A stretch of DNA of 64,000 nucleotides, taken from Myxococcales bacterium. GTDB taxonomy: Bacteria; Myxococcota_A; UBA9042. The notes beneath the pieces are model-generated. The model did not search any database and was not told the DNA's origin. It saw only the letters and a program-made list of their open reading frames with translations. Both the position numbers and the translations under genes were made by a program. Location: NCBI GenBank assembly GCA_947491025.1, contig CANLIC010000001.1, positions 292,609 to 356,608 of the forward strand, written 5' to 3'. Every line of letters starts with the position of its first letter. Position 1 is the stretch's first letter. This document shows, piece by piece, positions 55,224 through 63,776 of this stretch.

Positions 55224-57029
55224 ATGGCGGGCGATTCCTTGGGTCAGAGCGGACTCGCTGCGCCCGGCGGCGCTTTCCTGGTGGAGCCTGCGGGGTTGCG
55301 CCCGATCTTTGCCCCTGAGGCCTTTGACGAGGAGCAGCGCGGCGTCGCCCGCGAGGCGCAGCGCTTCATGGAGAAGGAGGTGATTCCGCGCGAGCGCCGC
55401 CTCGAATCCAAGGACGGCAAGGCGCAGAAGGAGATGGTGGCAGTGCTGCGCAAGGCCGGCGAGCTCGGCTTTTGCCTGGTCGAGGTGCCTGAGGCCTACG
55501 GTGGTCTCGGCAGCGACAAGCGCACGGCCCTGCTGTTGTGCGAGAAGCTCGGCGCCAACGGCGACTTCTCGGTCAGCTATGGTGCGCACTGCGGCATCGG
55601 GCTCGCACCGCTGCTCCTGTTCGGAACGCACGAGCAGAAGAAGCGCTACGCCGAGAAGATCGGCTCTGTCGAGCTGGTGAGTTGCTACGCCCTCAGCGAG
55701 CCCGGCTCCGGCAGCGACGCGCTCGCCGCCCGCACCAGCGCTGTGCTCGATGAGACCGGCGAGTTCTACGTGCTGAACGGCACCAAGCAGTGGATCACCA
55801 ACGCGGCGTGGATGGACGTCGGCATCGTGTTTGCCAAGGTGGACGGCGACAAGTTTACGGCTTTCATCGTCGAGCGCGGCACGGCCGGCTTCAGCCACGG
55901 CGGTGAAGAGCACAAGCTGGGCCTGCGCGGCAGCTCGACCTGCCAGCTGATCTTTGACGGCGCCAAGATCCCGAAGGGCAACGTGCTCGGCGAGGTCGGC
56001 AAGGGCCACCTGGTCGCCTTCAACACGCTGAACCTCGGGCGCTTCAAGCTCGGCGCCAGCGTCATCGGCGGCGCCAAGCGGGTGTTGGCGGACGCGCTGG
56101 GCTACGCCAAGGACCGCAAGCAGTTCCGTACGGCGGTCGCTGACTTCGGTGCCATCCGCGAGATGGTGGCCGACTCGACGGTGCAGATCTACCTCGGCGA
56201 GTCCCTCAATTACCGCATCGCAGGCATGATCGACGAGCGCATCGCCGCCTCCGATCCGCTCGACACCCGCGCCACGATGGCGGCCGTCGAGGAGTACGTG
56301 ATCGAGTCGTCGATCAGCAAGGTCTACTCCTCCGAGGCCCTCGATCGCATCACGGACCGCGCCTTCCAGTGGTACGGCGGCTACGGCTTCACCGAGGACT
56401 ACCCGGTCGAGAAGATGTACCGCGACGCGCGCGTCAACCGCATCTTCGAAGGGACCAACGAGATCAACCGCTTGCTTGTGCCGGGCACCCTGGTCAAGCG
56501 CATCATGCAGGGCCGGCTCTCGGTGGACGCCGCCATGGCCGACCTCGAGGCGCGCTCGCGCGGCGACGGCGTGCCCGAGCTGCCGGAGCCCGGCCTCCAA
56601 CGGGCGCATTGGGCGCTGCAGCGACTGAAGTGGATCGCCCTCACCATTTTCCAGGCTGCGACCGACAAGCACGGGGTCGGCCTCGACAAGGAGCAGGAGG
56701 CGTTGATCGCGCTGGCGAATCTCATCATCGACTGCTACGCCGTCGATTCGGCCATCGCTCGCACCGAGCAGCGCATCGCCAAGCGCGGTGCGCAGGCCGA
56801 GGGCGACGCCGTGGCGATCTGCCTGATCGCCGCCGCCGAGGCGCTCGATCGCGGCGTGGTCAGCGCCTGGCGGCAGTTGGAGGCGATGTACGAAGGTGAG
56901 GCGCTGACGCCCTGGGCGGAGCGCTTGAATCGCCTCTCGGCCCATCTGCCGGGCAATGTCGTGGCCTGGAAGCGTCAGGTGGCGGCGACGACCGTGGCCG
57001 CTGGCCGCTACGCGCTCTCCGACTACTAG
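55224..57029 (+). CDS. Acyl-CoA dehydrogenase, VLCAD/ACAD9-like
   Basis: The ATG at 55224 follows AGGAGGT; the product has 601 residues, longer than ordinary ACADs (~380) because of a C-terminal helical domain (~460-601), as in the very-long-chain class. Family motifs are YALSEPGSGSDALAARTSAV, YVLNGTKQWITNAAW, FTAFIVERGTAGFSHG, the WYGGYGFTEDYPVEKMYRDA region, and IFEGTNEINR with the likely catalytic base E409. It oxidises acyl-CoA to trans-2-enoyl-CoA with FAD, passing electrons to ETF, in fatty-acid beta-oxidation. It stands alone, with no thiolase or hydratase beside it. Confidence 0.93.
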   Translation: MAGDSLGQSGLAAPGGAFLVEPAGLRPIFAPEAFDEEQRGVAREAQRFMEKEVIPRERRLESKDGKAQKEMVAVLRKAGELGFCLVEVPEAYGGLGSDKRTALLLCEKLGANGDFSVSYGAHCGIGLAPLLLFGTHEQKKRYAEKIGSVELVSCYALSEPGSGSDALAARTSAVLDETGEFYVLNGTKQWITNAAWMDVGIVFAKVDGDKFTAFIVERGTAGFSHGGEEHKLGLRGSSTCQLIFDGAKIPKGNVLGEVGKGHLVAFNTLNLGRFKLGASVIGGAKRVLADALGYAKDRKQFRTAVADFGAIREMVADSTVQIYLGESLNYRIAGMIDERIAASDPLDTRATMAAVEEYVIESSISKVYSSEALDRITDRAFQWYGGYGFTEDYPVEKMYRDARVNRIFEGTNEINRLLVPGTLVKRIMQGRLSVDAAMADLEARSRGDGVPELPEPGLQRAHWALQRLKWIALTIFQAATDKHGVGLDKEQEALIALANLIIDCYAVDSAIARTEQRIAKRGAQAEGDAVAICLIAAAEALDRGVVSAWRQLEAMYEGEALTPWAERLNRLSAHLPGNVVAWKRQVAATTVAAGRYALSDY

Positions 57030-57163
57030 GCCGGCAAGCGCCTGCTGCGGCCCTCGAGCCGCCGTCTACAGCGCATCGCGGCTCCGCGGAAGCACATGGG
57101 GCGCACGCGAATCCTTTGGAACGCGCCGGACGTGTCGCCCCTGGTGGCCGTGCCGGGCTGCGT

Positions 57164-58330
57164 CTAGGGCGCGGGCATCCGGCACAGGGACGGGAGCTTG
57201 CCGCTGCGCAACGCCTCTAGCTCGGCGATGTCGAAGACGATGGGTTGCAGCGCGTCGGTGGAGCGCGCTTCAGCGAAGTCGGAGGCACCGAAGCGCTGGC
57301 GGTAGGCGTCGGCCAAGGCGCCGAGGTCGTCCTCAGCTGGCAGGCCGAACGACATGGCGAGGAAGGCGCGCAGCTGGCGCGGGTCGACGCCTTCGTGCCG
57401 CAAGGTCTGCACATGCAGGCTGCGGTTGCGCTTGGCGAGGCGACGGCCGTCGTCGCCGAAGACCAGCGGCACGTGGCAGAAGCGCGGTAGCCCAGGCGTC
57501 AGCGCGGGGTCGGCGTCGGCTGCGCGCGGCTGACCGGCGTCGAGGCCGGCCAGCGCGGCATGGACCAGGAGCTGCTGGGCCGTGACCTCGGCGAGATCGT
57601 CGCCGCGCACGACCTCGGTGATGCCCATGGCGCGGTCGTCGGCGACCACGGCGAGCATGTAGGCAGGGGTGCCGTCCTTGCGCCGGACCACGAAATCGCC
57701 GCTATCGGCTTTCACGTCACAGGCTTGCGGGCCGAGGATGTCGTCGTACCAGCGCAGAACGCCGCCCTCGGCACGCATTCTAAGGGCGGCGCCGAGGGGC
57801 GAGTGACCGGCGCGGGCGGCGCGGGCGGCCTCGAAACGCAGGGCGGCCGAGAGGTCGGGGAAGCGGCCGCGGCAGGTGCCGGGGTAGCGGGTGGCCCGGT
57901 CTTCGGCGTGCGGGGCGCGCGCGGCAGCGTCGATGTCCTTGCGCGTGCAGACGCAAGGGTAGACGTCGCCACGGCGGACGAGGCGGTCGAGGAGTGCGGC
58001 GTGCAGACCGGCGCGATCGCTCTGCAGGACGAACGCCGGCAGCCCTTCGAGCTCGGGGCCATACTCCGCCGGGTCGCGGCGACCGACCAGCGCGCCCGGG
58101 TCGTCCCAGGTGAGGCCCAGCCACTGCAGGTCGGCGAGCACTTGGGCGATCTGCTCGTGGGCGCCAGGCACCAGGTCCTCAACCCGGAGCGGCAACTTCC
58201 CGCCCCGGCTCCTTGCGGCCAGAGTCGCCCAGAGCAAGCTGCGGGCGTTGCCGACGTGCAGCACGCCGGTGGGGCTTGGTGCCAGCCGGCCGACATGCGG
58301 CCCTGACGCGGCGATGGGCGAGGCGCTCAC
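57164..58330 (-). CDS. gluQ: Glutamyl-Q tRNA(Asp) synthetase
   Basis: From a GTG at 58330 the product has 388 residues. It is a GluRS catalytic core without an anticodon domain: RLAPSPTGVLHVGNARSLLW holds the HIGH-type motif, and RRLAKRNRSL is the KMSKS counterpart. The zinc site is CVCTRK...YPGTC. It attaches glutamate to queuosine in tRNA-Asp to make glutamyl-queuosine. The length exceeds the usual ~300 because of extra loops and a C-terminal segment. The GTG has no obvious ribosome site and lies 22 bases after the TSP3 lipoprotein stop, so coupling is possible. Confidence 0.88.
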   Translation of the reverse strand: MSASPIAASGPHVGRLAPSPTGVLHVGNARSLLWATLAARSRGGKLPLRVEDLVPGAHEQIAQVLADLQWLGLTWDDPGALVGRRDPAEYGPELEGLPAFVLQSDRAGLHAALLDRLVRRGDVYPCVCTRKDIDAAARAPHAEDRATRYPGTCRGRFPDLSAALRFEAARAARAGHSPLGAALRMRAEGGVLRWYDDILGPQACDVKADSGDFVVRRKDGTPAYMLAVVADDRAMGITEVVRGDDLAEVTAQQLLVHAALAGLDAGQPRAADADPALTPGLPRFCHVPLVFGDDGRRLAKRNRSLHVQTLRHEGVDPRQLRAFLAMSFGLPAEDDLGALADAYRQRFGASDFAEARSTDALQPIVFDIAELEALRSGKLPSLCRMPAP

Positions 58331-58352
58331 GCTGGCAGTCGGAGCCGAGCGG

Positions 58353-61214
58353 CTAGTGGCACTCTTGGGTGCGGTCGACGAGCGCCTTGTTGCTGCATGC
58401 GATGCCAGAGCACGAGTTGAGCCACTTGGCGGCGGCGCCGCAAGCGGGCGCGGTGGCGACGTCCCAGCCGGCGGTGGTGCTGTTGCAGACAAATAAGAGG
58501 CCGCCGCACTTGCCGCTCGTCGTGTAGCGCAGGTCGGGCTTGCCGCTGCAGTCGTAGTCGAAGGAATTATCACCGCGGTGCTTGGTGAACCAGGCGGTCT
58601 GGCCAGGCTTGGCCTCGGCGTTCTTGTCGTAGCAGTCCCCTGCCGCGGTCGCGAAGCCTGAGGCCGGCTTGGTGCACTTGCAGGTGGCGGCGCCTACGCC
58701 GTAGCCATCTTTGTCCTCATCGACGTAGTAGTTGACGCACTTGGTCGCGCCGTCCTCGTCGGTTGCGCCGTCGCAGTTCTCGTCGACCTTGCCGTCACAG
58801 ACCTCCTTGGCGCCCGGATTGATCTCGAAGACGTTGTCGTCGCAATCCTTTTTGGCGGAGTCCTTGTCGGCCACGGTGAAGAACCCGGTCGGCTTGCATA
58901 GGCACTTGCTCTGCTGCTGCCCAGTGAAGCCGTCCTTGTCCTTGTCGAACCAGAGCTTGCTGCAGCCCTTGGCGTCCTCTTCGTCGACCTCGTTGTCGCA
59001 GTTGTCGTCCTTGTCGTTGCAGATCTCGGGGTTGCCGGGCTTCACGTCGGCGTCGAAGGGCGCGCAGTCGATGGCGTCCTTGGCGTTGTCGTTGTCGTCG
59101 TCGTCGTCGCAGACGTCGCCGTTGGCGTCCTTGTCGTTGTTCTCTTGCTTCGCGTTGACGAAGAGCGGGCAGTTGTCTTCGCTGTCGGCCTTGCCGTCGT
59201 TGTCGTCGTCGAGGTCGCAGGCGTCGCCCTGCTTGTCTTTCTCGTTGTCTGCCTGGTCGACGTTGGCGACGGTTGGGCAGTTGTCGACAGCGTCCAGGAC
59301 CTTGTCGTCGTCGTCGTCGTCGTCGCAGGCGTCGCCGAGCTTGTCGCCGTCGTTGTCCTTCTGCTCTGCGTTGGCGGTCAGCGTGCAGTTGTCAGAGAGG
59401 TCGACGACCTGGTCGCCGTCGTCGTCGTCATCGCAGGCGTCGCCGAGCTTGTCGCCATCGGTGTCGAGCTGATCCTTGTTGGCGGTCAGCGTGCAGTTGT
59501 CGGCGAGGTCGATGACGGTGTCGGCGTCGTCGTCTTCGTCGCAGGCGTTGCCCGCCCCGTCCTTGTCGGTGTCGAGCTGGTCGTTGTTGGCGACGAGCGG
59601 GCAGTTGTCCTTGGCGTCGGCGAAGGAGTCGCCGTCGTCGTCCTCGTCGCAGGCGTCGCCCAGCGCGTCCTTGTCGGTGTCGAGCTGGTCCTTGTTGACG
59701 GTCAGCGTGCAGTTGTCAGCGAGGTCGGCGACGCTGTCGTTGTCGTCGTCGTCGTCGCAGAGGTCGCCCTTGGTGTCTTTGTCGGTGTCGAGCTGCGCCT
59801 TGTTGGTCAGCAGCGGGCAGTTGTCCACGCCGTCCAGGATGGTGTCGGCGTCATCGTCGTCGTCGCAGGCGTCGCCCGCGCCGTCCTTGTCGGTGTCGAG
59901 CTGGTCGACGTTGCCGATGATGGGGCAGTTGTCCTGCGCGTCCTTGATCGTGTCGGCGTCGTCGTCGTCGTCACAGGCGTCGCCCGCGCCGTCTTTGTCG
60001 GTGTCGAACTGGTCCTTGTTGGCGGTCAGCGTGCAGTTGTCGGCCAGGTCGGCTGTGCCGTCGTCGTCGTCGTCGTCGTCGACGCAGTCGGCGCCGCCGG
60101 CGTTGTCGGTGTTCACGAAGCCCTCGTCGGTCTGGGCGTCGCAGTCATCATCCTTGGCATTGCACGCCTCGGCGGCGGGCGTCGCGGCGTCGCAGCCGAT
60201 CTTGCCAGCGTCGCAGGTTTGTTTGCCTTTGCAGACGCCGGCGTCGTTCTGGTTGCTGCAGGCATCGGCCTGGACGTCTTCGTCGGTCTTGCCGTCGCAG
60301 TCGTCGTCGCCGCCGTTGCAGAGCTCGCTCACCGCCTGCTGGCCCTTGCACTCCGAGAGCCCGGCCTCGCTGCAGGATCGCTCGCCGTTGCAGGCGCCGA
60401 TGGTGTTGACGATCTGGCAAATCGTCTGTGACTTCTTGTAGATGGCGAGCGCGGTGCAGGTGCAGCTGCCGCTGGTGGGCAAGCAGCGCTTGCCGATACT
60501 GGGCAGGTCGGCGCAGGTTGCGCCGGCGCCGCAATCGGCCGAGACGGCGCAGGGTCCCGCGCAGTAGCTGCCCTTGCCCTCGGGGAAGAGCACGCAAGAG
60601 CCGCCCTCACACTGGGCATCGGCGCTACACGGGGCGCACTGGTGACGGCGCCGCGAGACGCAGGCGGTCGCGCTGGCGGTGTCGAGCGGGTCACTGGCGA
60701 CGCAGGTCATGCCCGCCGTGCAGTCGCCGTCGGCCTTGCAGGCGCTGGCGCAGACCTTGCCGGCGGCTTCGAAGGCGCAGATGCCGCTGGCGCAATCGCT
60801 GGCCGCGGCGCAGGTCTCACCCAGGGCCTTGCCGGTTGCGGACCCGTCGCCACCGCCACCGCCGTCGGGGTCTCCGCCGTCTGCAGCGCCGCCGTCTCCG
60901 GCCACGCCGTCGGTCGCACCGACATTGCCGTCCTCGCCGTCGCTCGGGCCGACGCTGCCGTCCTCGCCGCCGACCAGGCCGTCGCCGGCTGCGCCATCGC
61001 CGCCAGTGCCCGCGCCGTCCGTCGCCAGGCCGTCGGGGCCGACCACGGTGTCGTCGCCGCCACACGCGCTGAGCGCAGCGACCAGGCAAAGCGCGAGCCA
61101 TGCGCCGGTCGTGAACGTGGCACTGGACGCCGAATCGCGGCGTACCCCTGTGATCGCAAAGTGCTGTGATGTGAACGTGGGCGAGGCTGCGGTGAACCGG
61201 TTCGGTGTCGACAT
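58353..61214 (-). CDS. TSP3 and MopE-repeat lipoprotein
   Basis: The ATG at 61214 follows AGGAGG, giving 953 residues. The lipobox ALSAC (C51) is followed by a Gly/Asp linker and EGF-like Cys clusters (CAAASDCASGICAF). Two MopE units come next, then nine thrombospondin-3 units in exact 36-residue register (for example DDDDADTIKDAQDNCPIIGN), two more MopE units, and a Cys-containing C-terminal domain (CGGLLFVCNSTTAGW, ACGAAAKWLNSCSGIACSNK). The acidic repeats should bind calcium in series, giving a rigid rod from the outer membrane. It shares families with the giant protein at 7083-12707 but is not a simple copy. Confidence 0.88.
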   Translation of the reverse strand: MSTPNRFTAASPTFTSQHFAITGVRRDSASSATFTTGAWLALCLVAALSACGGDDTVVGPDGLATDGAGTGGDGAAGDGLVGGEDGSVGPSDGEDGNVGATDGVAGDGGAADGGDPDGGGGGDGSATGKALGETCAAASDCASGICAFEAAGKVCASACKADGDCTAGMTCVASDPLDTASATACVSRRRHQCAPCSADAQCEGGSCVLFPEGKGSYCAGPCAVSADCGAGATCADLPSIGKRCLPTSGSCTCTALAIYKKSQTICQIVNTIGACNGERSCSEAGLSECKGQQAVSELCNGGDDDCDGKTDEDVQADACSNQNDAGVCKGKQTCDAGKIGCDAATPAAEACNAKDDDCDAQTDEGFVNTDNAGGADCVDDDDDDDGTADLADNCTLTANKDQFDTDKDGAGDACDDDDDADTIKDAQDNCPIIGNVDQLDTDKDGAGDACDDDDDADTILDGVDNCPLLTNKAQLDTDKDTKGDLCDDDDDNDSVADLADNCTLTVNKDQLDTDKDALGDACDEDDDGDSFADAKDNCPLVANNDQLDTDKDGAGNACDEDDDADTVIDLADNCTLTANKDQLDTDGDKLGDACDDDDDGDQVVDLSDNCTLTANAEQKDNDGDKLGDACDDDDDDDKVLDAVDNCPTVANVDQADNEKDKQGDACDLDDDNDGKADSEDNCPLFVNAKQENNDKDANGDVCDDDDDNDNAKDAIDCAPFDADVKPGNPEICNDKDDNCDNEVDEEDAKGCSKLWFDKDKDGFTGQQQSKCLCKPTGFFTVADKDSAKKDCDDNVFEINPGAKEVCDGKVDENCDGATDEDGATKCVNYYVDEDKDGYGVGAATCKCTKPASGFATAAGDCYDKNAEAKPGQTAWFTKHRGDNSFDYDCSGKPDLRYTTSGKCGGLLFVCNSTTAGWDVATAPACGAAAKWLNSCSGIACSNKALVDRTQECH
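59112..60083 (-). repeat. Nine tandem 108-bp units coding TSP3 repeats
   Basis: Nine units, each exactly 108 bases (36 codons), start at the Cys codon at 60081-60083 and run to 59112. Each encodes a CDDDDD...DNC....DQ.DTDKD..GDA pattern. A tenth, partial unit grades into a MopE repeat. There is no length variation between units, so insertions or deletions of whole units would stay in frame. Confidence 0.8.
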
Positions 61215-61266
61215 GGGCTGCGCCTCCTATGCGCGATGCGTAGCCTACACAAGCTCGGGCGGCTCG

Positions 61267-61590
61267 TCACGAATCCGGCGGCTCCAACGCGTCAGGAAGC
61301 GGACGAGGCGGGCTGCTGGCACGCATCGCGACGATGGCGGCCTCGAGCTCCCGGCGGCGCTGTCGGGCCGGCCCGACGTCGTCAAAGCGGGTGGCGTCGA
61401 CGTTTTCCCAGTCGTAGGGGCAGTGGCGGCAGGCGGAGCCGCAGCAAGTGCCGCGCTGACGGTGGGAAGTGGCGGTGAGCACTGCGAAGCCCGTGACGGG
61501 GTCGGCGTACACGCGTTCGCCGCGCGCTTCGGCCTGATCGTGGCGCTCGTAGGCCTGCAGGAGACGTGGGTCGAGGGCGGGTCGCTGCAC
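61267..61590 (-). CDS. DUF5522 protein
   Basis: The frame is open far upstream, but the recognisable protein starts near GTG 61590, giving 107 residues; CAGGAG lies ~10 bases upstream. The conserved core is YADPVTGFAVLTATSHRQRG followed by CCGSACRHCPYDW, the Cys/His pattern of DUF5522, likely a small zinc-binding domain. The rest is charged and helical. Function is unknown. It is 52 bases upstream of the TSP3 lipoprotein on the same strand and diverges from the 61678 gene. Confidence 0.75.
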   Translation of the reverse strand: MQRPALDPRLLQAYERHDQAEARGERVYADPVTGFAVLTATSHRQRGTCCGSACRHCPYDWENVDATRFDDVGPARQRRRELEAAIVAMRASSPPRPLPDALEPPDS

Positions 61591-61677
61591 GGCGCTGGGG
61601 CTCCTGCGGGTGTCGCAGCCTCGGGCCGCCGGTGCTAGGTTGCTGAGGGAGCCATCGGGAGGCAAGCGTACAACGCC

Positions 61678-62757
61678 ATGCGGGTCGTCACGCCGGAGGG
61701 AGCGCAGCGGTTGGACGCGGCCTTGAACGCGGCCGGCGCGCCGTGGCAGCGCCTCGACGTCGCCGTAGCGGCGGGCAAGGCGACCATCACCGCCTGTGGC
61801 CCCACCGACTCGCCATCGAAGTGCAGCAGCGCGGTCTTGACGCTGACGGAGGGTCCGCCGTCGCTTGTGTGGGCGCCCGAGCCGCCGGCGCCGAGTGCAT
61901 GGCAGCAGGTCGCGGCAGCGCGGCTCGCCGGCTTCAGCGTCGGCGAGCTGAGCGCCGAGGTGGGCGCCAGTGACCGCACGGGCGAAGACGCCGGGTCGAG
62001 CCCGCAGACCGACAGGATGGCCGAGTCGCTGACCCGGGCGCCGCAGGGCTATGTCATCGAGGCTCCGCAACGGCGGGCCGCGCCGGCTGAGCAGGGCCCC
62101 ATGCGCCCCGCCGACGCGATCGGGCCGATTCAGGCCGTCGGGCTGGCGATCCTCGTCGCCGCTGCCGCGTCGCTGGTGGCGTGGCGCTGGCGCAGTCGTC
62201 GTGCAGGCGGCGTAGGCGCGGACCGAAGCGCGAGAGGCGACAGCAGCGACGCCACGAGCCGGGCGGGAGCGGCCGCTTGGGCTGAAACGGCGACGGCGCA
62301 GCCGACCTGGGCGGCTGCTCTGGTCGACGGCGCGCGCTGGCGGGTCGCCGCCCTCAGCTTCGGCACCTTTGTCGCCGCCAGCCTGGGCGTCTACCACCTC
62401 TACCCCTTCTACGTGTTCGACATGTACTCGGACGTCTACGACGACGCCAACCGCATCATCGCCGTCGACGCCAGCGGCGCCGCCCACGAGCTCGACGCCT
62501 ACGCGGTCCTGCGCTGCGAGGGCGCTCCGGACGCGGCATGGCTGGCCCCGCCCGGTTGTCCAGAGACCCAACGCTACGCGGTGCGGGATCGCTACGCCGC
62601 CGGCGCGCTGCGGGCGCGGGCGACCTCCGGGGACGCAGGTGCCGCCCCGCTGGAGCCGGTGGTGATCGCCCGACGCATCTGGCGTTTGGGCCCTGATGGC
62701 GTGAGCGCACTGGATTGCCCGCTGCAGCGCTGCCAGGGTCTGCGGGAGGCACGGTGA
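61678..62757 (+). CDS. Two-pass membrane protein
   Basis: The product has 359 residues from ATG 61678; the closest purine-rich site (GGGAGG) is 15 bases away, so the start is uncertain. The N-terminal ~140 residues form a soluble domain. One membrane segment (IQAVGLAILVAAAASLVAW) is followed by an Arg/Ala-rich loop, then a second (ALSFGTFVAASLGVYHLYPF) and a C-terminal domain with cysteines (LRCEGAPDAAWLAPPGC, LDCPLQRCQG). No family was recognised. It overlaps the next gene by GTGA, so both are coupled. Confidence 0.7.
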   Translation: MRVVTPEGAQRLDAALNAAGAPWQRLDVAVAAGKATITACGPTDSPSKCSSAVLTLTEGPPSLVWAPEPPAPSAWQQVAAARLAGFSVGELSAEVGASDRTGEDAGSSPQTDRMAESLTRAPQGYVIEAPQRRAAPAEQGPMRPADAIGPIQAVGLAILVAAAASLVAWRWRSRRAGGVGADRSARGDSSDATSRAGAAAWAETATAQPTWAAALVDGARWRVAALSFGTFVAASLGVYHLYPFYVFDMYSDVYDDANRIIAVDASGAAHELDAYAVLRCEGAPDAAWLAPPGCPETQRYAVRDRYAAGALRARATSGDAGAAPLEPVVIARRIWRLGPDGVSALDCPLQRCQGLREAR

Positions 62758-63776
62758 GGACGGTCGGCGCCTGGCTGCGCTTTGCCAGCCCTTGGGACGG
62801 TCGCGATCGCGCGCCGCTGAGGGTGGCCATCGCCGTGGTCGCATCGCTGGACCTGCTGCACCTGCTGGTGCTGGCGACGCGAGACGCGGGCGACCTGCTG
62901 CCGGTGGCGCCGGGCTGGCCCTATCAGTGGCTGGTGCTGCATGGCGAGGTGCTGGCAGGGACCGTGGGGCTGGGGCTGGCGGCGGCCTTCGGCTTTGCGC
63001 GGGGCTGGGCGCCGCTTCGCCTCGGCGCCTTGCTGCTTTTGACCCTGCACCTCGCCGAAGAGAGCGCTGGACGTGCCTTTCGCTCGTTGCCGCCGGAGCC
63101 GTTTCAACCGGGTCTCTTCCTCTACGGCTGGTTGCTGGGTCTGCTTTGGGCGCGCGAATCCGGCCTCGGCCGCGATCGGCATAGGGGCGAGGCGCTGGCA
63201 GAGGCCGGTGCGCTCGCCGCGTGCGCCGCCAGCTATGTCCTGGCCGGCTTCAGCAAGCTGGCCCACCACGGCCTGGACTGGGATCACCGCGCCATCTGGC
63301 ACGTTGTCCTGAGCCTCCGGCCCATCGACGGCTGGATCGACAGCGCGCTCGGGCTCGACCTCTCGGCCATCGTGGTCGGGTCGCGGCCGATTGCGGCGGC
63401 GCTGGCTGCCCTGGCGATCGCCATCCAGCTCGGCGCCGTCGGGCTCTGCGTCGGCGGCATGGCCCGGCGTGGAGCGGCGGCGCTGCTGGTGGCGATGCAC
63501 GGCGCGATGCTGGTCCTCGCGGCGGCCTTCGATCCCGAGGTGATATTGCTCCTCACGGTGTTCTGCCGGCTGTGGCCCGGCGGCACGCGCCTGCCGGCGC
63601 CGGCTCCCGCGGCGCTGACGACGGTCGAGGGTGAGGCCGTCGCGCCCATGACGCACCGGCTCGCCCATCGCCTGATGTGGGCATGCGCCATCTGGGTGGC
63701 TGTGGCCTGGCTCTCGCCGCTGCGGGCGTGGATGGCGTACGCGCCGCTGCTGCCGCGGTGGCCTTTTGACCCGTGA
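62754..63776 (+). CDS. Polytopic membrane protein, HTTM-like
   Basis: The GTG at 62754 overlaps the upstream TGA, with GGGAGG seven bases before it; the product has 340 residues. About eight hydrophobic segments occur (VAIAVVASLDLLHLLVLATR, AGTVGLGLAAAFGFARGW, AASYVLAGFSKLAHHGLDWD, LAALAIAIQLGAVGLCVGG). The segment SYVLAGFSKL followed by a Trp, and the later IQLGAVGL helix, recall HTTM proteins related to vitamin K-dependent carboxylase membrane domains. The match is weak. It works with the coupled upstream protein. No substrate is suggested. Confidence 0.6.
   Translation: MRTVGAWLRFASPWDGRDRAPLRVAIAVVASLDLLHLLVLATRDAGDLLPVAPGWPYQWLVLHGEVLAGTVGLGLAAAFGFARGWAPLRLGALLLLTLHLAEESAGRAFRSLPPEPFQPGLFLYGWLLGLLWARESGLGRDRHRGEALAEAGALAACAASYVLAGFSKLAHHGLDWDHRAIWHVVLSLRPIDGWIDSALGLDLSAIVVGSRPIAAALAALAIAIQLGAVGLCVGGMARRGAAALLVAMHGAMLVLAAAFDPEVILLLTVFCRLWPGGTRLPAPAPAALTTVEGEAVAPMTHRLAHRLMWACAIWVAVAWLSPLRAWMAYAPLLPRWPFDP

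Noticed and set aside
59112..60083. Regular 108-bp units as a CRISPR-like array
   Set aside because: Units are coding, far longer than CRISPR repeats, differ throughout and have no spacers; no cas genes are near.
59145..60431. 428-codon plus-strand frame opposite the TSP3 array
   Set aside because: The repeating Val/Ala/Gly product simply reflects the reverse complement of GAC-rich repeats.
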